The notes: a model not told the origin generated them from the letters alone. Counted from the first letter of the stretch, positions 38,064-50,800 are shown. The stretch: 60,000 bases of DNA from Liolophura sinensis (GCF_032854445.1 NC_088302.1:21217788-21277787); one strand, 5' to 3'. Numbers and translations: made by a program.

Positions 38064-38693
38064 TAAGCCTCGTCCAGACTATCCAACATAGTTCAACTTT
38101 TGCCGACTCGACAGCAAGTTGAATGCTATATTGAGGTAAGTTGAGAGTCCCGACCACACTTCAAATCAGATAGGTCAACATTGTCCAACACTGATGTCGT
38201 GTGTTGAAACGTGTTGAGCTGGTTTTTCTACCAGACTTTCGATAAATTAGAGATAAATTTCCATTGTTCTCTCCAGTGCATGAGACACAATAACGAACAG
38301 CCAGAAGAATCACGAGGTGGGTTTATCGACTGCGCTTATTGCCATTGCCAAACTCCGGTATCAACGAAACTGTCTCGTTGTGAGACCAGTTTCTGTCTTT
38401 CGCCTTTGGCACCGCCATTTTTCCCAGGTCACGTGCCTTAAGGCGGTCACGTTATTTCTACACGCTATTTAATTGGCTACATTCACCCAACTTAACTCAG
38501 CTTGTTGACAAAAAATACACATGCACATTTCCAATTCAACAAAGTTGGACGGTGTGGAGTGTCGTTGAACGGTGTTGAAGAGCCCGTCCAGACTACTCAC
38601 CACGGCTCAACTTGTTGACTCAACTTCAAGTTGACTTCTGTTGAGTCAACAAAAGTTGAGTGATGTATGGTAGTCTGGACGGCGCTTTAAGCT
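38064..38693. mobile_element. TIR element with nested inverted repeats
   Basis: The left end (TTTAAGCCTCGTCCAGACTA) is the reverse complement of the right end (TAGTCTGGACGGCGCTTTAAG) with few mismatches. An internal copy of the end (AGCCCGTCCAGACTACTC at about 38580) creates a second hairpin with the right end. The interior is full of short inverted motifs built on TTGTTGACTCAAC. There is no transposase ORF, so it is a non-autonomous DNA element, probably composite. Confidence 0.7.
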
Positions 38694-38799
38694 GCTGTGT
38701 CTCGGATAAAATGGTGACTGGTAAAATTGGCTCATGCAGACAGACACATGCTCTCTTGTATTAAGTTTCGCAGGAGAAAGTGTCGCACGTACCACTTTC

Positions 38800-39000
38800 A
38801 GCCAGTCGCTAGAAATGTCTTTAGAATCTAATTAACCTATTTAGACGAAATCTGGACTTTCCTTGAAACTCTCCCAGCATGACACTAATCACTAAATGGC
38901 TGAATTTATTACTAATGAGCATTAAACGAGTGAATATTTATTGTCTCGTTCGGCAATAACAATGTCAAAGCTAATGGCTTCGGGCGGCTGCTTTGTAATA
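38800..39000. promoter_or_regulatory. Candidate cis-regulatory block
   Basis: Dense with developmental binding-site-like words: TCTAATTAACC, TTATTACTAATGAGCATTAA, and AACAATG (SOX type, 38958-38964) directly joined to TCAAAG (TCF type, 38965-38970), then GCTAATGG. It leads into the CpG-rich segment 39000-39200. Function is inferred from motif density alone. Confidence 0.25.
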
Positions 39001-39232
39001 AACCCTTCCAAGGGGCGTGGTTAGCGCGTGCCAATCACTGTCAGACTCACCGCGGCCGCAGACAATGTCCATGGCCGTTGGTGCAGCTTCGCGTGAATGG
39101 AATCGCTTTGAGGAACATGCGCTGATAAAATCAGAGCCTGTAGTCCCACGTTGTCGGTTTAACCAAGATTTCTTGTCACCGAACAAACGCACAGATTGTT
39201 CACACCGCTGCATGCTATGCAGTTTTGTATAA
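39000..39232 (+). other. CpG-rich segment with an orphan ORF
   Basis: Contains GGGGCGTGG and GCGGCCGC and is clearly GC-richer than its flanks. A + frame from ATG 39065 is open to TAA about 39230-39232 (about 55 codons) and includes ALIKSEPVV, a consensus SUMO acceptor (psi-K-x-E) of a type common in transcription factors. I cannot identify the protein. It could be an unrecognised first exon, or an enhancer or promoter with an open frame by chance. Confidence 0.25.
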
Positions 39233-39564
39233 AATATGATACAGTATTCCATGGCAATTCAAACAATAGAAAAGATAATATAAATTCATTCGACAATTAG
39301 CTATATATAAGGTAACGCTTACAGTAAAGTAAGATACATTTCAAATGGCGATGAAACGTATGACGTATTTAATATAGGCATGATTCAGTTGTGATGCAGG
39401 TATATTAATATATATAATTAGGCTACATTTACTATTCCAAGAAAATTAAAGGGCATGTAAAGTAACAATATGAGAACCGAGAACAAAGTGAAAACGAAAG
39501 TAATTATTCATGTACACGCATTTATCAGCTTTTCAGAACCCATGCATGTAAGTTCTTTAAGGTT

Positions 39565-39940
39565 TATTTATTTGCTTATTGTTTTACGGCCTATTCAAGA
39601 ATGTTTCACTTATACGATGGTGGTCAGCGTTATGGTGGTAGGAAACTGCATGAACATGCAGAACCCGGGGAAAACACATGACCATCCGCAAGTTGCTCTC
39701 AGACCTTACCATAAGTTTTTTAAGAGGCATATAAGTTGACTTGAGTGACATCACAAGGCTTATACATGGATAGCAACTTCTGACATAGCCATGTTTGTAG
39801 CATATTAAAATGATTACAAATGTGGATCTCACAGCGTCACCTGTTCGGAAATACCTGCATTTATTTGATGGGTATTTTTATGCCGCACTCAAGAATATTT
39901 CCCTTATACGACGGTTGCCAGCATTATGGTCGGACATCCG
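39565..39940 (-). mobile_element. Two SINE family A fragments
   Basis: 39565-39710 runs from the tail (TTATTTGCTTATTGTTTTACG) to CATCCGCAAGTTGCTC and is diverged. 39859-39940 has TTATTTGATGGGTATTTTTA, ATGCCGCACTCAAGAATATT and TATACGACGG, and is shorter. Both are in minus orientation. Confidence 0.7.
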
Positions 39941-40129
39941 CCCATGTAACCATCTTGTAAACACATAAAGCGTCCATAACGTATAGGTTAAACTCCGAAG
40001 CAATGATTATAAGTCAAGACCATTATAACTGATATCTTGTCAAATACATATTATAAGTTTTTATAATACATTTCATAACTGCCCATTTTCAAAGTTAGTT
40101 TGTTATACTCGCATCTACCATAACTTACT

Positions 40130-40705
40130 AACGAATATTTCAATTATACGACAGCAGCCAGCATTGTGGTGGGAGGAAACAGAACAGAGTCTCGGGGGGG
40201 AACGTCCATAACATTTGCGATGTATGTATATACATTCCCTGCATTGACGAACTGAGACAGCTGAAATGTTCTTGGGCCGTAATAAACATTATATTGCTGT
40301 TTTAAAAGTTGACCAATCTGGAAACAAAACTCATTCTGTGGAGTCGGCCCAGAACAGAACATTTGACGCCAAGCGGTATAGATTCGAACGCGTAAGTGAA
40401 AAAGACAGCGAGTTCGAATGTGTAAATATATATATGCATAGACAAAACGCTTTTATTTCAGTTCATTATATATCTGTGAAAAATAGCTGGTCCGTCTTGC
40501 ATATTTTCTTAATGTAACAGAAAGAAATGATTGAAGAAAAATATTTATCAAACGGTATACTGAAGGGCTGTCCACGTAAAAGGGTAGCCTACATTTACAT
40601 ATATACAAATATAGAATATACTTTATGTTGATTTCATTTCCACTGAAGTTTTAAATGTAGACATTCAGTGCGGCGTAAAACACCAATCAAATAAATAAAT
40701 ACACT
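40130..40705. mobile_element. SINE family A remnants
   Basis: 40130-40200 is a minus-oriented body piece (AATATTTCAATTATACGACA, then GTGGTGGGAGGAAACAGAAC). 40665-40705 is a plus-oriented 3' end (GCGGCGTAAAACACCAATCA) with an (AAAT)n tail. They are fragments in opposite directions, so at least two insertions. Confidence 0.65.
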
Positions 40706-43168
40706 CGGTAATTTTTGAAACACGTAGCAAGATATGCAAACGTTTTCCAACCTGCCGGTGGGGTGGGGTAACTATATAACGGCTGTGGACATACCCGACT
40801 GCTTTTTTAGTGTACATTATCGGTACATACATCAAATAGTTTCTTCACGCGATAAGGGGGATTGTCATACTTCTACTCACATGTGTAATTTACTTCAGCA
40901 AAATATTCAAATGGATGACAAATAAATACGGTTGCTCCCGGAAATATCTATATCACTTCGCATATATGAATATAGCATTGTTTGCATTTGTCAATATATG
41001 TTGCTACAACACACGATATGGGATTACGAATCACATGTATTTTTTTACACATAAGATAGACCTTCAAGAAAATTTATTTAAAGTACGGAAATGCAGACTA
41101 AATTTACTATCTTATATATGGACAGAAACTTATTTTTTGCTGTGTTAACGGTGACTCTATATGGTTATATATACAGGACTTTTAATTTTATTACCGAAAG
41201 AAAGTTATCATGAAGTGAAATATAGGTTCGAGTACACTATATATACAATCAACTTTATATCGAGAAAATCCTAGTTATGACATTAAAATTGGCACTCGTG
41301 GAATACCGTTCTTCACTTGAGGGCTCAGTGAAAGAGATATAGGAGTTGGACAACGTTGACCGTTCTGGTGTGAACATATGACTTGTCTGGATATATAAAT
41401 ATATAGGTCTACTTGGAGTCTTTGGAATGGCGTTTCAGTGAGGCAGCACTATACTGTACAAAGAGGCAAGGTCGCGATGTGATCAAAATCATGCTGAAAG
41501 TCCGACGATAATCAAAAGCAAGCAAAATAAATTATAATACATGTACGGTTTGCATGATATCAACCAAAACAATGAGATGAAGGACTGCATTTTTCGCCGA
41601 TCTAAGGAACTAAGCCGTTCAGGAAAGGATAAACCCATTAGACCGACAAAAACGCATTCAGCTCATCACTTAGTGTACGTGTGTCTGAGCTCTTTTTTTT
41701 TTTTTTGGTACACAATATTTCGCTACACAAGGGAAGCTTCGCTATACCCCCTACACCCTAGGGGCTTACCAAATACTCGTGCCTATCCACACATATGAAG
41801 GTACGAATTTATAAAAATATCAGGCTCACGAGATATGTTGAAAAAGAAAATGGTAAACATTCAAGAAAGAACAAGAAAGAAAGTTAACTTCGTACATAAT
41901 TCCGTTGCTGGAATGAATGCAATGACAGTATACATCTCATATTATACTTATTATATATATCAGTATATAAAGCCTGTCCTTTATTGTCGTTAATTCGTAA
42001 ATAAAGTGTATACTGCACATGTATAAAACTTGTTATGCATTTAATTATAAAACCCGCAGCAAGAATAAAAATTATTCCATAAAGGCAAATATCCTATATG
42101 TTTTCACTTTAATTCTACGTTTGATTCCAAATGTGTCTGGTAGAAAGGTCAAAGCCTTCGCGTATAAAAAGTTTTGGCTTGAATGAATGGGTGAATAACA
42201 AATTATTTATAAGGTTAAACTCCAGGTCAGCAGCAGTTCAACCCGTGTACGTTTTTTCATCCCATAAAAAAGTCGTACCACTAAACAATATGAAGTTGGA
42301 ATGTATGCAAGTAGAATTTGGATCCTGAAGTCGATATAACAATTATCAGCAGCATACAGATGGTGTATTTGATCTCTCGTTTTGTGAAATAGTCTGTATC
42401 TCAACGAAATCTACCACGGTTCAAAGAGAAAGGTCGGTTATGGCCCTTGAGTGAAATTTACAATCCGGAGAAGAAACAGATGACTTGTCCGACAAAATCA
42501 AAGCGCACGAGTCACTAATTAGCAATCAGACAGATGCGTTTAATGAGGTTATCTGGAGTCTCTAACAGGCATTACATCAGAGTAGCTCAGATTCTAGCTC
42601 ATAAAAGAGATAAGACATTATACCTAGCTCGTCCTCTTAACCGATCGTTCGTACATGTTATTGATTAGTAAGAGAGAACCCTCCGACTCCCACCCAACCA
42701 CCCCACCTCTTCCTGTCGTTATCCACGGTCAGTACTTGTATATATATTTCACACCCAATTATACATACATATATATATATACCACGAAAAAAACCCACTG
42801 TCATGTAAATAAATATATACATACAGTTTCCATGGCATTAGTTTTAGACACGCACATTTAGTTAGTAAGTTAGTCATGTTTTATAGTTTATTGTTCAACA
42901 TCTCTTGATTTAAACCGAACACATTCCTTAGATTCCGGGCTAATGTCTACTCGGAATATTGGAATATGCCCAGAATTTCAGAGCATATAGTGTATATAAG
43001 GCCCCAAGTATAGTTCCAATCACCACTAATGTTGCATGTTCGATATACGTGTATAAACACTCCTCTTCGATCGGCCAAGACTTCATGTCAAGTGACCACT
43101 ATCTCCTGCGGGATAGTGGTAGTATTCTCTGAGCGCGATACCCGTGGTCCTTGAAAAAGACCAGACTG
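40706..43168. other. Intergenic stretch without a supported gene
   Basis: AT-rich. At about 42420-42620 lies a block with ACTAATTAGC, GGTTATCTGG and GAGATAAGAC (homeodomain-type and two GATA-type sites), possibly regulatory. No exon supported. Confidence 0.4.
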
Positions 43169-43420
43169 CACTCAAAAATTAATTTCTTAATTTTAAGAAT
43201 TAAAAGAGTGATGCTAGAATGTATTCTGTTATTATAACACAATATTCTGTCATATTCAAAATAATATCCTGTTAGTCTAATAGAATCTTTATGTTAAATT
43301 AATAGGATATATGTGTTATATTTAACAGGACAATCTGCTGTAATAGGAGAATACATTCTAGCACCACTCAGACAACAGGCTTTGTGTTAAAATTAACAGA
43401 CTACTTTTTGAGTGTACCGT
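43169..43420. mobile_element. MITE-like palindromic element, copy 2
   Basis: Second member of the family at 16383-16683. Ends are CACTCAAAAAT and TTTTTGAGTG. Internal arms GTGCTAGAATG/GATGCTAGAATGTATTCTG pair with GAATACATTCTAGCACC. The ACCGTCATCTTGAG just outside matches the flank of copy 1, so the true end may lie a few bases further out. No coding capacity. Confidence 0.7.
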
Positions 43421-43805
43421 CATCTTGAGTAGTGTGTGAACTAGGCACATATATCAGGAAAATAAATATTGTTGCAGAAAGCACACTGCACATTTAGATT
43501 TCCGTAACAGCCTTCACCGATAGGCTTATGGCCATACAACAAGCGGACGACAACAGTACGTACGCTACTTGAACACCACAGTACAGGTTATCTGTCAATA
43601 TAGCATGCAAGAATGTGTATGCCAGACGTCAGGGAAATCAGTGGTTTACATCATAAAAGGTATGAAGGTTTTTCCGCCCATAAGAATCACGATCATGTAA
43701 ATCAAGCGAGACCTTTTTGACTAGGGCGTTAGTTAATAATCCTCAAAAGAAATATTCAAGAGACAATTCAAAAACCTGACATTGTGTGAGGGCCAATCTA
43801 TGTTT

Positions 43806-43935
43806 GTTTGCTTGTTTTATTTGACTGTTGTTTCATGCATACGGTAATCAAGAATATTTCACTCACACGACGACTGTCAGTATTATATGTTGAGAGGAAA
43901 CCGGCAGACCTTCACACAGAGAACCGTAGAGGAAA
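43806..43935 (-). mobile_element. SINE family A, diverged fragment
   Basis: Shows TTTATTTGACTGTTGTTTCA, AATCAAGAATATTTCACTCA and GAGGAAACCGGCAGACC in SINE A order, minus orientation, with an internal deletion. Confidence 0.6.
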
Positions 43936-44959
43936 CCAGCATGTGCTGGACTTGTCTCATAGCGGCTAATACATGTCGTGAATGGTCTGTCGACGGAAGA
44001 ATACCACTTTGAAGTATTCTTGATATCAATGATATCGCAGAGAGCAGAGCTACTACCACTAGAGATTTAGCATTTTCAACAGCAATTTAGTCTTCAAACA
44101 ACAGGGTTTCTGCGGACTGGTACCAAAAGCTGTCATGAACGTAAAACGAATTTTGGAAGTTCATGACGCCATTGTGAGGAATAACCAATGACTTCGATGA
44201 ATATATCATTAGTATCCCAAAACAGTTCATGGCTATATTCATGTAGCCCTGTGCTGTCTTCACTTCCGGCTTCCCCGACAGCAACGTCTGTATCTTGTCT
44301 TCTTCGTGTTATTTTAATAAGTAGGCCTACAACAATACTGTCACAAAATGCAATGTCCATTTCCAATTGCAGGAATCTGACACTGTTTTTCAATTTGTAC
44401 AACATCTGTTGCATGTCAACACACCTTACAAAGGTTACCAAAATATAAATACAAGAATACAATTTCTCACAAATATTGCATTATATTATACATACCAGCG
44501 ATATATATATACATTTTATCGACGAAATCACGTAAACTCACGTAAACCTTCGGGATCTTGTTCTTATAAGAAATGCATCCTGAGATTTATCAACATTTGG
44601 TATGTCCGGATTTGGACATAATTTGTCAACATCAACAAAGTCTAAACATCTGAATCACTGTATAGGTTTTGATTCATTCGGAACTCAAGAGATCACGTCT
44701 TATTGACTGGCCCCCAAAAAAAATTTAAAAAAAGAAAGAAAAAAAAAAAAGCTTTCTGGTGGAAATTGTCATGCCTAATATTCCGCTGGGTTCACCGATA
44801 TTCACTTCGTCAAGTCAGCAATATCCAACATCATGTCAATTATTCTAATTATAACACGATTAAGAAGTCTATAGCGCAGTAATAACCTTGCTAACACGAA
44901 GATGGGTTTAGCACTCTCGTCATGCAAATTGGTCATTCTTGTAAATTCATGCTATAAAA

Positions 44960-45560
44960 CACATCCCCATAGATACGAAATCTACTTTTACACAAGGTTT
45001 CCTTTCATTCCACCAAGCTCCTATAGGACTTCCATCACTCACTTTTATACACTATGGCCTCAGAACTCATCTTAAGGCTTCCACAATAGATATAAAACTC
45101 ACTTTTATGTAAGATTTCTATTCATTCCAGATTCATTCCTAGGATTTCCATGACAAACATTTCACTCACTTTATGTAAGATTTCTATTCATTCCACGAAA
45201 CTCATCCCTAGACCTTCCACTAAAGACCTAAAACTCACTTTTGAACATAATTTCCATTCATTCCAAGAAACTCAGCACAAGACCATCCACCAACAAGTTG
45301 AAACTCACTTTTGAACAGGATTTCCATTCACTCCATGAAACTGAGCACAAGACCTTCCACCAACAAGTTGAAACTCATTTTTGAACAGGATTTCCATTCA
45401 TTTCATGAAACTCATTCCTAGGATTTCCACCAAAGGAAACTCACTCAATATAGGGTATCCACTCATCATTATTCTAATCACTGGGAGGCAATTTTTCTCA
45501 ATCACAACATACCTGTATACTTCCATTCTAGAAAAATCCAGTTTTTATATTCAAGTTTTC
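44960..45560. repeat. ~65-70-bp degenerate minisatellite
   Basis: About seven units built from TTCCACCAACAAGTTG, AAACTCACTTTTGAACAGG, ATTTCCATTCATTCCA and GAAACTCAGCACAAGACC. The central units (about 45200-45420) are most alike and the edges most diverged, as expected for an array homogenised at its centre. Confidence 0.85.
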
Positions 45561-47308
45561 ACTCCACAAAATCCACCTGTAGATTATAGTACACATACAA
45601 GACTTACATCCAGGTGACTTATGTTCATTCTAATTTGAATGTCAAACAAATCCATTGATTTCAGGTCCATTTCTGGGTTTGTGTGGAAGATTCTCGAGGC
45701 AGGATGCAAGCTGCATTTTTGTCTTATACGTTAATTTAGTTACAATAAGAAAAATATCCTCACAAAAAAATTATGTTAATAAGGTACAGACCAAAGTCTA
45801 ATGACTAACTGTATGATATTCCACTGACAACATATTGGATGATTAACACTAAACTGAAATTACAGTGAAAAAAAAAAATGAGTCCATTGTATTCAAACAT
45901 ATGCCATTAGAATTCATACGTGACAAACCTTACCTGAAGAGTCATTAAAAACTGTAACGATTGTCATTAATCTGTAACAATTGTCATTAATCTGTAGAAA
46001 AATAGAATGATATGTCAAATATCCAGCCCCATCTTGTAGTGTACGTCAAGACAATTACACTATACTGTCATTAGGATATGATTCTTACTAAGATATTTAT
46101 GTATAAATTGGACAGTATAAATTGGACAGTACAATATTGTGTATTTACGTATGTTATAATGCATACACATAAATATTGGTCAGATAAACACAAGGTATTT
46201 GAGAATATGGAAGTGACCTCAGCCAAAGTCAAAACCAAACAAAATATGTGTGCAAATCAGCACTACTCCCGTAACTTCAAATAAAACCTTACAGCTCATA
46301 CAATCCAATTCTTAGCAGATTGTGAGATTCTGCCTACAGAACACCTTATGAAAATCACTAGCACTCTAACAATCAGGCAAAATGTTCAAACACTGTCACT
46401 GACAAACTTTTAGATCATTTACTGGCACAAAAGTAAAAGTTCACATCTGAACAAAAAAAAATTCTTTTGAGATTACTTAATACAGATCATATAATATGTT
46501 AAAAAATAAAAGATAAAGAAATCATAAAGTAAAATAACAAAAAAAACCCCCAAAAAACAAACCAAAAAAACAAACAAATAAATAACTATACATAAGACTG
46601 CAGTTTCATCATGCTAATACACATATATATGATGAGGATTTGCTTATAATTAATTCTTTGATGACTAAATTAAATCCCAGGCTTCCTTTACATGAGTGGC
46701 CGAGGTGTTTAGCGCAGTCTCTTACCAATACGGTCGCTGTGAGTTCAAGTCCGGCTCATGCTGGCTTTCGCTCTTGTCGTATAAGTGAATTATTCTTGAA
46801 TATGACGTAAAACATCACAAAAAATATATATATACATATACAATCCTTTACATGAATTGAGTTTAGAGTTGAACAAGGAATATCAGAAGAACAGAGCAGT
46901 TTAACTTTTACTCATGCTGGCACTTTCCCAGATCTGCACAATAGTTGGCCTTATTTTGCAACAGCGAGGTTTGTAATTTTAACAAAATTGTAACACCAGA
47001 AGTCAAAACCATCTTCAACACAAATATCTTCATCCTTAAAGCACTAACAGAGAAGAAGTACTAAGACTGAGTGATTAAATGATTGCTTGTTAATGCCACT
47101 TCTACGGGTGGTGCAAACTGTACTGCCTGGTGTAAACCACTGACCTCTGCAGAGATTCTAATAAATTTTCTCACTTTTGATGCAAAGACATGCACATCAC
47201 ATTGGTGGAAGACAAGTGGTTGTCAGTGAACATCAGACTGTACAAAAAGCACCCATGATGAATGGCCCACAAACCATTAGACAAGGGGAAAATCTACGGA
47301 TTTTATGT
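45561..47308. other. Intergenic stretch downstream of SLC22 gene
   Basis: No gene supported. Contains an A-rich run at about 46500-46575 and the SINE A copy at 46695-46820 (listed separately). Confidence 0.45.
46695..46820 (+). mobile_element. SINE family A, internally deleted copy
   Basis: A tRNA-like head with A box (GTGGCCGAGGTGTTTAGCG) and B box (GAGTTCAAGTCC) is followed by CTCATGCTGGCTTTCGCTC, then directly by GTCGTATAAGTGAATTATTC and the 3' end. The middle of the element is missing. Confidence 0.75.
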
Positions 47309-47445
47309 CTGGGGCCCGGTTTCACAAAGCACTCTTTAACGTTACGTTCACTTAACTACCATGGCAACCAGTACTGTAGGCATTACATCATCATGGTAGT
47401 TGCGAGCTTGTAACGTTAAGAGAGCTTCGTGATATCGGGCCCTGG
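47309..47445. mobile_element. Palindromic MITE (~137 bp)
   Basis: The left arm CTGGGGCCCGGTTTCACAAA...TTAACGTTACG...AACTACCATG pairs with the right arm CATGGTAGTTGCGAGC...TAACGTTAAGAGAG...ATCGGGCCCTGG. Almost the whole element folds into one hairpin. I recall GGGCCCGGTTTCAC-type ends from other marine invertebrates; here the structure itself is the evidence. It lies about 90 nt past the candidate SLC22 poly(A) signal. Confidence 0.75.
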
Positions 47446-47534
47446 ACCAGAAGTACCATGGACGTGGGCTTGGAGTTTTTGACATGGAGCCCCCTAAAAT
47501 ATTTCCTGACTCACAATATTTTGATAATCTGAAG

Positions 47535-47540
47535 TTTAAT
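47535..47540 (-). terminator. Candidate SLC22 poly(A) signal (ATTAAA)
   Basis: ATTAAA on the - strand, about 117 nt after the stop codon at 47659-47657. No AATAAA is seen closer. Weak evidence. Confidence 0.3.
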
Positions 47541-47656
47541 ACTTAACGTCTGCATGTCCATTGCAAAACAAGCACACATGCTTACTTCTCAGAAGCAGAA
47601 AGAAATGGCAAACAAAAAGAAATTGTGTATTAAAATTGTTTTTGTAGGAATCTTGA

Positions 47657-47851
47657 TTAGACATCAATCTCCTCCAGATCTGGATTCTCATTGGCTGAAG
47701 CTGTGATCAGGTGACCGTTTGTCGTGTCATGTTTGTGTAACTGATCGGGAAGAGGTGTCTTATTAGTCTCTGGGAGGGTCAGGCAGAGAGCAGCACACAC
47801 TAGGGCACATGCTCCAAATACAGCATATGGGATGAACTCTCCATAACTCCC
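47657..47851 (-). CDS. SLC22 transporter exon 10 (residues 457-520, stop)
   Basis: The acceptor TTATTGTTGCAG lies about 23 nt after the tail of a sense SINE A. It encodes TM12 (IPYAVFGACALVCAALCLTL), then LPETNKTPLPDQL and a hydrophilic C-terminus ending in an acidic DLEEIDV. The stop is at 47659-47657. Confidence 0.95.
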   Translation of the reverse strand, partial: GSYGEFIPYAVFGACALVCAALCLTLPETNKTPLPDQLHKHDTTNGHLITASANENPDLEEIDV

Positions 47852-50800
47852 CTGCAACAATAAATATCTGGATGATTTATTTATTTATTTGATTGGTGTT
47901 TTACGCAGTATTCAAGAATATTTCACTTACATGCCGGCGGCCGGCATTATGGTGGGTGGCAACCGGGCAGAGCCCGGGGGAAACCCACGACCATCCGCAG
48001 GTTGCTGGCACACCTTCCCTTGTACGGTTGGAGAGGAAGCCAGCATGAGCTGGACTTGAACTCACAGTGACCGCATTGAGGAGAGACTCCCGGGTCATTA
48101 CGCTGCGCTAGCACGTTAACCAACTGAGCCACGGAGGCCCCAATATCTGGATGAATTCCTGAAAACAATGGATCTTCTCACTGAAAATGCGAACAAATTT
48201 CAAAGTTTGCAATTAAAGTTGAAGGGGTTAATTTTAAGTCAAATTTCAGCTTACTAGATTGTGTCAAAACAAGTGATTTGCATGCTAAGGGAGATAATTC
48301 TGTGACTGAATAGAACATGGTTTTCACTTGTACCAGATATCCTAGGCCAAAATGATGAAAAGTGACTTAGCAAGAGTTGTCAAAATTTTCATCTTAATAC
48401 CAGTTTTAGGATTTGATAAAGAAACACTACTTAAACAGAACTAAAGTTAATGCCAAAATTAATATACTGTTAATATACGACTTAGCCAAGACGTACTTGG
48501 AATTTTCCACATACAACGGTCAGCATAAACCACTGAATGAGTGAGTGAATGAGTGCTTGGGGTTTAACGTCGTACTTAACAATTTTTGAGTCATATGACG
48601 ATTAAGGAATCCTTGGAATGTACGTAATATGCCTTTGTTGCAGGGCGGATTTCTTCCGCTCTTTTATCTAGTGCTGCTTCACTGAGACGACTTACCGAAG
48701 GCAAGTAAACCTCCCAGCCCGAGCCATTATACTGATATGTGTCAACCAGTTGTTGCACTATCCTCTTCATGCTGGACACCAAGCCAGGAAGTTACAACTT
48801 CCTCTTTTTTTTTAAAGTCTTAGTTGTGACTCGACCCAGGATTGACAGTGAACCTACTGCTCCCGAAGCAGATGCTCAACATAAACCATCGACCTTTGGC
48901 ATGTAACAGAAAAAACTTTCCCGCATGTGACATACATCAACACGCATGCCATAATGGCGGAAAACAGGTGGTCTTCTACAAATGTTTGACAGCATGAACA
49001 GCCATATAGAAGCGTCGGTTGCTCATTGTCACCAAGGCCTCTACGAACATAGCGAGCAGGGGAATGTACAAAATCCTTGTCCACTGCTGATTGGCGCAAG
49101 TCTTACCAAGAACACCAGCTGTGGAGCTACAATCCCTCCAATCCGGGATGACATAGAGCACGATCCCACACCAATGTTTCTAAAATGCAAATGACGCACA
49201 TCAGTTAACATGTAAAATAGGTTGCTTGGTGCTCAAACTGGGCACTCTGTGTATTTGTATGTTTGTTTTGGGATTGATGTACAGGGTTCCCATCCATGAT
49301 TTCTCACTGACAATGTTGTGCAAGAACTTCCTGGGACCCAATATCCTAAATTTCCCCTCTCCAGCTGTAAGTGGGAAGGTATTCCAGCAACCTGCGGACG
49401 GGCTCTGCTCGGTTTCCTCCCACCATAATACTGGCCCGTCGTCGTATTAGTGAAATATTCTTCAGTATGGCATAAAACACCAATCAAATATATAAATAAA
49501 TTTCACACTAATTTCAAGGAGGATCATTCAAATCTATTACCAAAATTCACGCACTTCACTGGTTTTATTAAGGTTTATGGGAAGCCTTTTTGTAGCATTC
49601 AGCATTACATATATTTCACTAAAATCCTGATGGAGTTTCTTTGAAGCAATCAGGTCTCACTGATTAACATCACTGCCATGACGTTTCACCGTCTAGTAGT
49701 ATATTAACACCAAGACCAAAAATAGCTGGAGTGCTCGTTGTCATGATAGGCACACAACACGCAAGCAAGTACAAATTGCCAAGTTTAAGACTGGGACACA
49801 GTATTCAACTTGTTCATAGACAGTATAGCCAGATCCTAACCTTAAATCCTACGCCCCCTGTGGCTCAGGGATTCATGGACAGTCGGCGTATGATACACTG
49901 ACCGTCCTGAGGACCATATGCCGAGTAAGTGAGTGCTTGGGGTTTAATTTCGTACTCATATGAGCCATTATACTGATTATACTGATACGGGTCAACCAGT
50001 CGTTGCACTATCCCCTTCATCCTGAACCCCAAGCGAGGACCTTTTTTAAAGTCTTAGGTGTGACTCGATCAAGGATTGATCCTGGATCTACCGGTCCTGA
50101 AGCGGACGCTCTACCAACTGTGCTATCCGGGCCGGTTGCCCCATATGCCGAGTGTGTTCCCTTCCCTACATGGATGGTCATGCGATCCTTCGGCCATCAT
50201 GCTCAGATGATACGCATCAGAGTTTATTAGCATTATTATGAAGTACCTTTTTTTTGGGCACACAGGCCATTTGGTCGTAAACGCACTGAAGTGCTAAGTC
50301 CAGTCATGTCAACATGTTTGATATACACTGATGGGCTCTGCCATTTTTTTTTTCTCTATTGGAAAGCTTTGCCATTTTTTTTTCTCTATTGGAAAGCTTT
50401 GAGAAAAACTAGTGCCGTTTTATTGGATTCAGAAGAACCCTGACATCACACAGTCATCAAAGATTCACTGGGAAGTACATGTACATGTAACTCTAAACTG
50501 ATACTAGTAACTGTATGTATACTATAATGGGTAATGTTGTAAAATTCTATGCCGCTGGGGGCGTCATGATCATCATCTACATAGATGACGATCGGAGAAT
50601 GCGTGGATGGTCATAGCGATTTGCTCACTATTGGCGGATCATTCACGTTTAGTCTACGTATCATACGCCGGCTATCAAACCACTGTGGGTGGAGGATTTA
50701 AAGTTAGCATCTGGTTACACTGAGCAACACAGAACATATAATGGTAATAAGACAAACATTACATTCTTTAAAAAAAAATGATACCTTATAACAGTGGGGA

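Noticed and set aside
47947-48168. - strand ORFs with GCxPLQPYKGR and similar phrases
   Set aside because: Translation of SINE A. The same phrases recur at 47901-48098, 49233-49487 and 58623-58883.
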